From JBFLYH01 sp964630235 (GTDB lineage: Bacteria > Oederibacteriota > JAAXVQ01 > JAUVAV01): a DNA stretch of 64,000 nt. Made by a program: the position numbers and the translations under genes. The DNA lies in assembly GCA_964630235.1 (NCBI GenBank), contig CAZVUO010000003.1, positions 248,001-312,000 on the forward strand. The letters run 5' to 3'. This document shows, piece by piece, positions 25,577 to 32,753 of this stretch. The notes below the pieces were generated by a model. The model saw nothing but the letters and a program-made list of their open reading frames with translations. It had not been told where the DNA came from and made no database searches. How positions within the stretch are numbered: position 1 is the first letter of the stretch; the number at the start of each line of letters is the position of its first letter.

Positions 25577-26892
25577 AAACCAGCCAAACCGTGTTCCACC
25601 CGGCCAGCGCCGCGGATTTCCTGCCCCTGGACCAGCTCCGGCAGCTGCAGCTCCAGCGCCTGCAGCGGATGGTGGGCCTGGCCTACCAGCATGTGCCCCT
25701 GTTCCGCGCGCGCATGCAGGAGCGGAACCTGACCCCGGCGCATCTCACCAGTCTGCAGGCCCTCGCCGACCTGCCGTTCGTCCAGAAGGCCGACCTCCGG
25801 GACACCTACCCCTTCGGCCTCTTCGCCAGGCCCATGCCGGAGATCGTCCGCCTGCACGCTTCCAGCGGCACCACGGGCAAGCCGATCGTCGTGGCCTACA
25901 CCCGCCGCGACATCGAGGTCTGGGCCGAGGTCATGCTGCGGAGCCTGGCGGCCTGCGGCGTGCACGCCGGGGACGTGGTCCAGAACGCCTACGGCTACGG
26001 GCTCTTCACCGGCGGCCTGGGCGCGCACTACGGGGCCGAGGCCCTGGGCGCCACGGTCATCCCCATCTCCGGCGGCAACACCGAGCGCCAGATCATGGTG
26101 CTGAAGGACTTCGGCGTCACGGTGATCTGCTGCACGCCCAGCTACTTCCTGCACCTGTCCGAGCGGGCCGCGGCCCTGGGCGCGGACCTGAAGCAGCTGC
26201 CCCTGCGGGTGGGCGTGTTCGGCGCCGAGCCCTGGACCGATTCCATGCGCCTCCGCATCCAGGAGGCCACGGGCATCCAGGCCTTCGACATCTACGGGCT
26301 GTCCGAGATCGTGGGGCCGGGCGTGGCGATCGAGTGCCCGTGCCAGAACGGCCTGCACATTTTCGAGGATTATTTTTATCCGGAGATCATCAACCCCGGG
26401 ACCGGGGAGGTCCTCCCCGACGGCAGCGAGGGCGAACTGGTCCTGACCACCCTCGGCAAGGAGGCCATGCCCCTGATCCGCTACCGGACCCGCGACATCA
26501 CGGCCCTGCTGCCCGAACGCTGCGCCTGCGGCCGGACCCTGCGCCGGATCCGGCGCATCGCCCGCCGCAGCGACGACATGCTGATCATCCGCGGGGTCAA
26601 CGTCTTCCCCTCGCAGATCGAGCACGCCCTGCTCGCGGTCGAGGGCACCCTGCCCCACTACCAGATCATCCTGGAGCGGGAGCAGGGGCTGGACCGGCTC
26701 AGGGTCCAGGTGGAGATCACGCAGGAATTCTTCAGCGACCAGGTGGGCAGTTTGGAGCGGCTGCAGGCCCAGCTCGCGAAGTCCCTGGAGAACACGCTGG
26801 GCCTCCGGGCCGAGGTGGAGCTGGTCGAACCCTTCACCCTGCAGCGCAGCGAGGGCAAGGCCAAACGGGTGTTGGACAAGCGAACCCTATAG
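25573..26892 (+). CDS. paaK: Phenylacetate--CoA ligase
   Basis: 439 residues, full length. An adenylate-forming enzyme that activates arylacetates with ATP and CoA. Seen: ATP-binding SSGTTGKP at 97-104, the FGAEPWTDSMR and YGLSEIVGPGVA segments, RYRTRDI, and RSDDMLIIRGVNVFPSQIE in the mobile C-terminal domain. AAGGAG precedes ATG 25573. With iorAB it can link aromatic amino acid breakdown to arylacetyl-CoA; the ligase can run in the ATP-yielding direction, which suits an amino-acid-fermenting anaerobe (inference). Confidence 0.95.
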   Translation: MKTSQTVFHPASAADFLPLDQLRQLQLQRLQRMVGLAYQHVPLFRARMQERNLTPAHLTSLQALADLPFVQKADLRDTYPFGLFARPMPEIVRLHASSGTTGKPIVVAYTRRDIEVWAEVMLRSLAACGVHAGDVVQNAYGYGLFTGGLGAHYGAEALGATVIPISGGNTERQIMVLKDFGVTVICCTPSYFLHLSERAAALGADLKQLPLRVGVFGAEPWTDSMRLRIQEATGIQAFDIYGLSEIVGPGVAIECPCQNGLHIFEDYFYPEIINPGTGEVLPDGSEGELVLTTLGKEAMPLIRYRTRDITALLPERCACGRTLRRIRRIARRSDDMLIIRGVNVFPSQIEHALLAVEGTLPHYQIILEREQGLDRLRVQVEITQEFFSDQVGSLERLQAQLAKSLENTLGLRAEVELVEPFTLQRSEGKAKRVLDKRTL

Positions 26893-26931
26893 CGACAGCC
26901 TCTGCGCCAGCGGCGCGGGGTATTCGGGAGA

Positions 26932-26954
26932 CCCTCTCCCCGCAAGGGAGAGGG
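26932..26954. repeat. CCCTCTCCC / GGGAGAGGG palindrome
   Basis: A perfect 9-base inverted repeat around CGCAA, downstream of paaK. It is a short member of the CTC-type repeat set in this window; it could also act as an RNA hairpin between paaK and the ACT gene. Confidence 0.6.
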
Positions 26955-27036
26955 GGCGGCGAATCCCCGCGCTGACGCGCGGGTGTGATCGATTGAGCGC
27001 GGCCTGACCGCAGGCGCGCAAGACCGGAGGTCAACC

Positions 27037-27477
27037 ATGAAACTGCAGCAGCTCTCCGTGTTCTTGGAGAACAAGCCCGGCCAGTTGAACAAGGTCTGCC
27101 AGATCCTGGCCAAGGCCGAGATCAACATCCTGGCCCTGTCCCTGGCCGACACCCAGCAGTACGGCATCCTGCGCCTCGTGGTCCGCGACTGGGGCCGGGC
27201 CCAGACCATCCTGCAGGCCAACGGGTTCACCACCAAAGTGACCGAGGTGCTGGCCATCGAGGTCAAGGACCGGCCCGGCGGCCTGGCCGACATCCTGGCC
27301 GCCATCGAGGCCGCGAAACTGAACGTCGTGTACATGTACGCCTTCACCGCGGGCCCGAAGGGCCAGGCGGTCCTGATCTTCCGTTTCGATGATCCGGACC
27401 AGGCGGTCGCCAGCCTGCAGCAGCAGAAGGTCAGCCTCGTGAGTCCGGTCGAACTGTTCAGGTCTACGGGACATTAA
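27037..27477 (+). CDS. Tandem ACT-domain protein
   Basis: 146 residues made of two ACT domains (MKLQQLSVFLENKPGQLNKV at 1-70, and VLAIEVKDRPGGLADIL from about 71). ACT domains bind amino acids. Small ACT proteins commonly accompany iorAB-paaK genes and are presumed to regulate them, perhaps by sensing an aromatic amino acid. GGAGGT lies 6 bases before the ATG. Last gene of the iorAB-paaK-ACT run. Confidence 0.88.
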   Translation: MKLQQLSVFLENKPGQLNKVCQILAKAEINILALSLADTQQYGILRLVVRDWGRAQTILQANGFTTKVTEVLAIEVKDRPGGLADILAAIEAAKLNVVYMYAFTAGPKGQAVLIFRFDDPDQAVASLQQQKVSLVSPVELFRSTGH

Positions 27478-27549
27478 TTACCCCTGGCAGGGCACGTGCC
27501 CGGTCACCCGTCTCATTTCGTCCTGCTTTGGGCCAAGAAGAGAGAACCC

Positions 27550-28401
27550 ATGCCCTGGAAGACCATCCTGAAATTCCTGCGCTCCCTGACCTTTCGGCTG
27601 CTGCTCCTGGCAGGCCTGGCGGCTTTTTGCGTCTGGCTGGTCTGGGCGCCGGGTCTGGAAAAACTGGCCACCGTGCAGCCGGTCAGGTCCCGGTTGATGG
27701 AACTGCGCGCGCTGGAAGCCGGACGCCAACACCAGGCTTTTCACCCGGACTACCGCTGGGTGCCCTTGAGCCGCATCGCGCCGGCTCTGCGCCAGGCCGT
27801 GCTCGTGTCCGAGGACGATATGTTCTACCGGCACGAGGGACTGGATTGGGAGGAGATCCGCGCGGCCTGGGAGCAGAACCTGCGGCGTGGCAGGATCCGG
27901 CGCGGCGCCAGCACCATCACCCAGCAGGTCGCCAAAAATCTGTTCCTTTCGCCGCGAAAAAACCTGTTCCGCAAGCTCAAGGAGGCGGTACTGGCCCTAC
28001 GGCTGGAGCGGACCCTCAAGAAAAGACGCATTCTGGAGATCTACCTGAACATCGCGGAATGGGGACCGGGTATTTTCGGGGCCGAGGCCGCGGCCCAGCG
28101 CTATTTTCAAAAACCCGCGGCCGAGCTCTCGTGGGAGGAAGCGGTGGCGCTGGCGGCCATCCTGCCCTCGCCGCTCAAGCATTCCCCCCTCGAGCCGGAC
28201 CGCTTCACCGCGTTCAGGCAAAACTGGATCAACCAGCGGCTGCTGGAAAAAGGCATCCTGCCGCCTTCGCCCATTCTCGCGGTAACCTCCGTGACGCCTT
28301 TGCCCGGCACGGATCAACCGCAGAATGCCCCGGCGCCCCGCTCCGGAGCGATCACGGCCCCCGAAGCCGCAGGGGTCACCTCGCCCGCCATCTCGGAATA
28401 G
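27550..28401 (+). CDS. mtgA: Monofunctional biosynthetic peptidoglycan transglycosylase (GT51)
   Basis: 283 residues. One N-terminal membrane helix (about 9-34) anchors a periplasmic GT51 domain that polymerises lipid II. Motifs: catalytic Glu in VSEDDMFYRHEGLDW, GASTITQQVAKNLFLS, RKLKEAVLALRLERTLKKRRILEIYLN and AEWGPGIFGAEAAAQRYF. No transpeptidase domain. The C-terminal 45 residues are Pro/Ala-rich, an extension beyond normal MtgA. ATG 27550 has a purine-rich AAGAAGAGAG ahead and gives the usual short cytoplasmic start; a longer GTG start at 27496 is less likely. Confidence 0.93.
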   Translation: MPWKTILKFLRSLTFRLLLLAGLAAFCVWLVWAPGLEKLATVQPVRSRLMELRALEAGRQHQAFHPDYRWVPLSRIAPALRQAVLVSEDDMFYRHEGLDWEEIRAAWEQNLRRGRIRRGASTITQQVAKNLFLSPRKNLFRKLKEAVLALRLERTLKKRRILEIYLNIAEWGPGIFGAEAAAQRYFQKPAAELSWEEAVALAAILPSPLKHSPLEPDRFTAFRQNWINQRLLEKGILPPSPILAVTSVTPLPGTDQPQNAPAPRSGAITAPEAAGVTSPAISE

Positions 28402-28414
28402 GCGCGGCCGCCGG

Positions 28415-28951
28415 TCAACGCGGGCCAAAGCGCACGCGCAAGTATTCAAGGAAGTTCCGGAAGGCGCGGGAACGGTCCCGGAGATCGTAGCGGGAAATAA
28501 ATTGGACATCGATCACGCCGGACGCCGGTTCGAGCGCAAATTCCAGATCGAGGTCGCGGACGAGCGCATGCAGGTAAACGTCATCCCTTTCGACGATCCT
28601 TATCCCGTCGAATTCAAGCAAGAGCGCGTATAAACGCCGCCAGGCCAGCGCGGGCGCGTCGGCACATGCGAACGGCGGGATATAAATCCTCGGATCCGTG
28701 CTGAGACTGGAGACACAGTTGGAAACATTCAAGGCAGGAAAAAAGCGGGCCTTGCCGTTTATCACAGCGACTTCCGGACCTGAAGCGCAGGCACCGAGAA
28801 AAGAACAGCCGAGGACCGCCAACCAGAAGGCGTCTCCGACGCGAACCGGACGGCCGCGCCTGGGGGGCGGGCCGTATTCCATGCCGCTCATGTTTCCAGA
28901 CGCGTGACCCGTTCGAATTTCGGCTAGGGAAATCATTTTCTCTTCGCCCAT
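28415..28951 (-). CDS. DUF1499-like lipoprotein
   Basis: 178 residues as drawn. A hydrophobic segment ends in the lipobox FLGAC. The mature part has LNVSNCVSSLSTDPRIYIPPF and ends SRYDLRDRSRAFRNFLEYLRVRF, matching the DUF1499 pattern (NCVSS near the start and a SR-D-G-N-R-R-like end), although the terminal block is divergent. Function of the family is unknown. Start uncertain: ATG 28951 has AAGGGGG upstream but leaves a long pre-signal region; ATG 28891 would give a normal signal peptide but lacks a clear ribosome binding site. It ends 13 bases from the convergent mtgA. Confidence 0.65.
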   Translation of the reverse strand: MGEEKMISLAEIRTGHASGNMSGMEYGPPPRRGRPVRVGDAFWLAVLGCSFLGACASGPEVAVINGKARFFPALNVSNCVSSLSTDPRIYIPPFACADAPALAWRRLYALLLEFDGIRIVERDDVYLHALVRDLDLEFALEPASGVIDVQFISRYDLRDRSRAFRNFLEYLRVRFGPR

Positions 28952-29044
28952 GGACTATTCCCCCTTGGTCCGTGGCGGTTGGCGCCCAAGCCTGCTGAAG
29001 CCTAGACCACCGGGGGCAATAAACCTATGCGCTATTTTTTCCGG

Positions 29045-29317
29045 TTATCGTTTTCTGTTCAGGTACTGCTGGATCTTCTTGTCTTCCCAATCCCTGCCTA
29101 AAAAACCTCCCAAGCCAAAAACCGCCAGGGCATGGGCCAGGAGGCCGATGCCCCAGCCAAAAAGCGGAAAGAAAAACCACAGCTGTTTGGGTGTCGTGGC
29201 CAGATTGAGCACGGCCAGCCCGAAATTCACGACCACATAGGCAATCAGGTGAATGTAAAATATTTTGAGCGCCACCACCCAGTTGTGGGCTTCCCAATAC
29301 CGCGAATCGCGATCCAT
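29045..29317 (-). CDS. 2TM-domain membrane protein
   Basis: 90 residues with two membrane helices. It resembles the 2TM family: NWVVALKIFYIHLIAYVVVN, then LWFFFPLFGWGIGLLAHAL. In other bacteria this domain is found alone or fused to sensor kinases; function unknown. ATG 29317 is preferred to the upstream in-frame ATG (29341) because AGGAGG lies 6 bases before it. Confidence 0.75.
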   Translation of the reverse strand: MDRDSRYWEAHNWVVALKIFYIHLIAYVVVNFGLAVLNLATTPKQLWFFFPLFGWGIGLLAHALAVFGLGGFLGRDWEDKKIQQYLNRKR

Positions 29318-29355
29318 GTTCCGCCTCCTGTCGTCGGCCATGCCTGCCAGCGGCC

Positions 29356-29928
29356 TTATTTTAGCACACTTGGTCCTCGTTGCCCATTCTTCAGCGCGGT
29401 GCCCTTCCCGCCTGATTTTCTTTCCTGCAAGGCCCGCTTCCTGGCCCGCTCCCGTTCCTGCTGCGCTTTCTTGATTTCCTTCTCGGCTTGTTTCGCCGCC
29501 GCTTCCCGAGCGCGTATGTTTTTTTTCCTGGCTTTTTCCCTATCCTCCAGCGCTTTTTTCCTGGCCTGCTCTTCTTTTTGGATGGCTTTCTTCCGCGCGT
29601 TTTCGGCCTTGTTCGCGGCTTTTTTCCGGGCTTCCAGGTCTTGCCGCCGGGCCTGTTCCCTTTCCTGCGCCAGTTTTCGCACCGCTTCCTGCCCAGGCTG
29701 GGCCGCCTGGCCTGGCTCACCCGGTTTCGCTCCTTCCCTCGCTTGCTCCTGTTCCATCTCCCACTTTGGCTGCTGCAGTTCAGGGCCATTAATTCCGGGC
29801 CCATTCTCCGGTTGTTCCTGGCTCTGTTCGGGGTTTTGTCCAAGTCCTTTTCCCTGAGGCGAAGCCGCCCAGGCCAGGCCGGCGCCGCTCAACAACATCA
29901 CGCTCATGATCGCCAATGCTTTTTTCAT
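29356..29928 (-). CDS. Secreted Lys/Glu/Arg-rich coiled-coil protein
   Basis: 190 residues. Signal peptide of about 21 residues ending GAGLAWA, then a Gln/Pro/Glu-rich stretch and from about residue 85 an almost uninterrupted charged helix of EQARKKA/AENARKKA-like heptads to the C-terminus. Composition implies a long soluble coiled coil in the periplasm. No family recognised. ATG 29928 follows GGAGGCGGAAG and overlaps the hydF stop as ATGA, so it is co-transcribed with hydF; the reason for that pairing is unclear. Confidence 0.7.
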   Translation of the reverse strand: MKKALAIMSVMLLSGAGLAWAASPQGKGLGQNPEQSQEQPENGPGINGPELQQPKWEMEQEQAREGAKPGEPGQAAQPGQEAVRKLAQEREQARRQDLEARKKAANKAENARKKAIQKEEQARKKALEDREKARKKNIRAREAAAKQAEKEIKKAQQERERARKRALQERKSGGKGTALKNGQRGPSVLK

Positions 29929-31202
29929 CTTCCGCCTCCGCTGATCGTTCTTTCTTTTAGCCAGGCACCGGGCTCCGCCGCCATCCTGCCAGCCAACTCC
30001 GGGAACGGCGAGAGCATGCGCTCCAGCAGACCCTGGCATGCGGCGATCGCCAGGCCGTAGTTGGTGATGGGCACGCCGGCCGCCTGGGCGGCCAGGAGCC
30101 GCGACAGGACCTCCCGGCGGTTGGTCATGCACGCGCCGCACTGGATAATCAGACGGTAGTTGTGCAAGCCTTCGGGGAAATCGTGGCCCACGGCGTAATC
30201 GAACTTCAGGTCCGCGCCCGTATGCTGGCGCAGCCAACGCGGGATCTTGACCCGGCCGATATCGTCCGCCACCGGATGGTGCGTGCACGCTTCCGCGATC
30301 AGCACCGCGTCTCCTGGCTTCAGGTCCTCAATCGCGCGCGCGCCGGCCGCAAAGGTCGCGAGGTCGCCTTTCCAGCGGGCGTAGAGCACGGAAAAACCGG
30401 TGACCGGGATGTCCTCCGGCACCTCCTCGGCCACCTGGTGAATGGCCTGGGAATCCGTGACCACCAGCCTGGGCCGGCCGCCCAGTTCGCGCAGGGCCGC
30501 GGACAGTTCGCTCTCCTTGACCACCACGGCCTTGGTTCCGTGGTCCAGCGCCTCGCGCAGGGTCTGCACCTGCGGCAGGATCAAGCGGCCTTTGGGCGCT
30601 TCCAGATCAATCGGCACCACCAGCACCACCCAGTCGCCCGGGTCCACCAAGCCGCTCAAAATCAAAGTGCGTTCCAGGGATTCGCGGGGCGCCTGGCGGA
30701 CGATCGCCTCTTTCAGGGCCAGCAGACCTTGTCCGGTCACGCTGGAGACGTCCACCACGGCGGCGGCGTGCTGGGCGGCCGCCTGCCGCAGGCCCGGGTC
30801 AGGCAACTGTCGGTCGCACTGGGCCAGCACCACGATCAAGGGCAGGCCGCGGTCCTTGAGCTCCCGCGCCAGCTCCTCCTCGAACGGCGTCCACTGCCCT
30901 TCGGCCACCAAGAGGACCAGGTCCGTGCGATCCAGCGCCTTGCGGCTGGCGCGGACACGCTGGCTTCCCAGGTCGCCTTCATCGTCCAGTCCGGCTGTGT
31001 CCAGGAACAGCACCGGCCCCAGGGGCTGAAGCTCCGCGGCTTTGCTCACCACGTCCGTGGTGGTTCCGGCCTGGGGGGAGACAATGGACACGGCCTGGCC
31101 GATCAGGGCGTTCAGCAGGGAGGATTTGCCCACGTTACGGCGGCCGAACAGGCCGATGTGCAGGCGCACGCCGCGCGGCGCCTCGTGCAGAGAAGCAGAC
31201 AT
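29925..31202 (-). CDS. hydF: [FeFe]-hydrogenase H-cluster maturation GTPase HydF
   Basis: 425 residues. N-terminal GTPase with GLFGRRNVGKSSLLN (P-loop), GTTTDVV and LFLDTAGLDD; dimerisation domain in the middle (PVTGFSVLYARWKGDLATF); and the C-terminal cluster-binding domain with EACTHHP and later CGACMTNR, the Cys-x-His ... Cys-x-x-Cys ligand set typical of HydF. It is the scaffold on which HydE and HydG build the 2Fe subcluster. Neither HydE, HydG nor a hydrogenase gene is in the window, so they must lie elsewhere. Overlaps the downstream coiled-coil gene by 4 bases. Confidence 0.93.
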   Translation of the reverse strand: MSASLHEAPRGVRLHIGLFGRRNVGKSSLLNALIGQAVSIVSPQAGTTTDVVSKAAELQPLGPVLFLDTAGLDDEGDLGSQRVRASRKALDRTDLVLLVAEGQWTPFEEELARELKDRGLPLIVVLAQCDRQLPDPGLRQAAAQHAAAVVDVSSVTGQGLLALKEAIVRQAPRESLERTLILSGLVDPGDWVVLVVPIDLEAPKGRLILPQVQTLREALDHGTKAVVVKESELSAALRELGGRPRLVVTDSQAIHQVAEEVPEDIPVTGFSVLYARWKGDLATFAAGARAIEDLKPGDAVLIAEACTHHPVADDIGRVKIPRWLRQHTGADLKFDYAVGHDFPEGLHNYRLIIQCGACMTNRREVLSRLLAAQAAGVPITNYGLAIAACQGLLERMLSPFPELAGRMAAEPGAWLKERTISGGGR

Positions 31203-31227
31203 GCTTGGCCCCTGAAAAGAAGAATAC

Positions 31228-31257
31228 TTGGTTTATACAACAGTTTGGCGGTAAAAT
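31228..31257 (+). promoter_or_regulatory. Putative promoter of the RibD-like gene
   Basis: TTGGTT at 31228-31233, 18-base spacer, TAAAAT at 31252-31257. The predicted start (about 31264) lies only some 30 bases before the proposed CTG start, with AGGAG at 31281-31285 between them. Confidence 0.45.
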
Positions 31258-31292
31258 GAAGCGATTCTTCGAGGATCGCGAGGAGCCGGCCC

Positions 31293-31943
31293 CTGCTGCC
31301 CAGGACCATCATCCACAATTCCGTCAGTCTCGACGGATCGCTGACCGGGTTCGAGCCCAACCTGGCCCTGCACTACCGCCTGGCCGGTTCCTACCGTCCG
31401 CAGGCGCATCTCATCGGTTCGAACACCGTCAAGTCCGGCGCCGAGCTGTTCGGCGGCGTTCCCCCGGAACGGCCGGAGGATTTCCACCGGCCGGAACGCG
31501 ATCCCAGCCTGCCGGTCTGGGTGATCCCCGACACCCGCGGCCGTCTGCAGGGCCTGCTGCACACCTGCCGGAACTTCGAATTCTGCCGGGACGTTATCGT
31601 GCTGGTGTCCGGCCACACCCCGGAAGCCTATCTGCGGCACCTGGAGGAGCGGCACTACGCCTATCATGCAGCAGGGCCGGACCACGTGGACCTGCGCGCG
31701 GCGCTGGAGTGGCTGGCTGACGCGCACCAGGTCCGTACCCTGCTGGCGGACACCGGCCAGATCCTGGGCACCCTGCTCCTGGCCGGGCGCCTGGCCAGCG
31801 AAGTGAGCCTGCTGGTGCATCCAGTGGTCTCCGGCGCCGGCCGCCTCCCCATGTTCGGAGAAGCCCTGTCGGGCCTTAAGCTGGAACTGCTCGGGCAGGA
31901 GCGCTTCGAGGACGGTTGTGTCTGGCTGAGGTACCGGACCTGA
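31293..31943 (+). CDS. RibD C-terminal domain reductase (DHFR fold), unusual start
   Basis: About 216 residues. The reading frame begins TIIHNSVSLDGSLTGF, typical of RibD C-terminal / pyrimidine reductase-like proteins, has HLIGSNTVKSGAELFG, and ends with GTLLLAGRLASEVSLLVHPVV. It should be an NADPH-dependent reductase; no riboflavin gene is nearby, so substrate is open. The frame is closed by TGA at 31257 and holds no ATG, GTG or TTG before the conserved start. A CTG at 31293, 7 bases after AGGAG and downstream of a good promoter, is the best start; otherwise a one-base frameshift near 31280 from the ATG at 31256 must be assumed. Confidence 0.75.
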   Translation: MLPRTIIHNSVSLDGSLTGFEPNLALHYRLAGSYRPQAHLIGSNTVKSGAELFGGVPPERPEDFHRPERDPSLPVWVIPDTRGRLQGLLHTCRNFEFCRDVIVLVSGHTPEAYLRHLEERHYAYHAAGPDHVDLRAALEWLADAHQVRTLLADTGQILGTLLLAGRLASEVSLLVHPVVSGAGRLPMFGEALSGLKLELLGQERFEDGCVWLRYRT

Positions 31944-32037
31944 CCTCCTCTTCCCAATCCCGCCCGGTTGTGCTAGGATTTCCTCGTTCCCAGCAGACCG
32001 GGTCTCAGTGACCCCATTCCCGGCACGGAGGATGATC

Positions 32038-32607
32038 ATGAAAACTCTCTGGAAGCATGGTTTGACCCTGATGCTCTCTCTCTGTCTCGCGACGGCCGCG
32101 CACGCCGCGGCCAAAACCGCGGCCAAGCCTCCCAAGGCCGTCAACTACAAGGTCTTGCAGTCCATCCTGCCCACCATGGACCTGTCCGGGTTCGCCCGCC
32201 TGAAACCGGAAGGATCCACTGACTCGGCTTTCGGCGTGTCCATGTCCTTCGCTTCGGTCATCTATGAAAAAGGCGGCGACGAGAACCTGCAGACCATCGA
32301 AGTGAGGATCGAGGACAATCCGGCGGTCATGAACTACGGCGGCATGGACATGAGCGAGATGGCCGCCACCATGATGGAAGGGATGGAGTCCGAATCCGAC
32401 GCCGGCTATTTCAAGAACGTGACCATCCAAGGATTCAAAGGCTCGGAACGGGTGGAACGGGGCGATAGCCCCACGGCCGAGATCGTGGTGCTGGTGGCCA
32501 AGCGCTTCACGGTCAAGCTCACGGCCAACGGCTCGGACGACACCGCCCCGCTGCAGAAGCTGGCCGCCAAGATGGACCTGGCCAAGTTGGCCAAAGCGGC
32601 GAAATAA
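32038..32607 (+). CDS. Secreted protein of unknown function
   Basis: 189 residues. Signal peptide of about 20 residues ending ATAAHA, a Lys/Ala linker, then a soluble domain with VNYKVLQSILPTMDLSGFAR, IEVRIEDNPAVMNYGGMDM and a Met-rich helix (SEMAATMMEGMESES), ending in an AKMDLAKLAKAAK helix. Not recognised. GGAGG lies 6 bases before ATG 32038. A terminator-like hairpin follows at 32718. Confidence 0.7.
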   Translation: MKTLWKHGLTLMLSLCLATAAHAAAKTAAKPPKAVNYKVLQSILPTMDLSGFARLKPEGSTDSAFGVSMSFASVIYEKGGDENLQTIEVRIEDNPAVMNYGGMDMSEMAATMMEGMESESDAGYFKNVTIQGFKGSERVERGDSPTAEIVVLVAKRFTVKLTANGSDDTAPLQKLAAKMDLAKLAKAAK

Positions 32608-32637
32608 GGCTGGATCAACAAGTCGGTATTTACAAAT

Positions 32638-32688
32638 CCCCCTCTCCCTCGCTATGCAGAACGATAGGGAAAGGGCGGGGGCGAGTGG
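32638..32688. repeat. Degenerate CTC-type repeat
   Basis: CCCCCTCTCCCTCGC followed by GATAGGGAAAGGGCGGGGGCGAG: a diverged relative of the repeats at 10100 and 15630, located in the 3' region of the secreted-protein gene. Confidence 0.4.
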
Positions 32689-32717
32689 AAAATATTATCA
32701 AGGTGACCGGACAGAGA

Positions 32718-32752
32718 CGCTGGGCGGGCCTTCCTGCCCGGCGTTTTTTTTT
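32718..32752 (+). terminator. Rho-independent terminator
   Basis: An 11-base GC-rich stem, CGCTGGGCGGG / CCTGCCCGGCG with G-T pairs and a 4-base loop, followed by nine T residues (32744-32752). Ends plus-strand transcripts just before the convergent feoB stop codon. Confidence 0.75.
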
Positions 32753-32753
32753 A

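Noticed and set aside
31341..31361. GGTTCGAGCCC resembling a tRNA T-arm
   Set aside because: It lies inside the RibD-like coding frame, with no acceptor stem or anticodon arm in the flanks.
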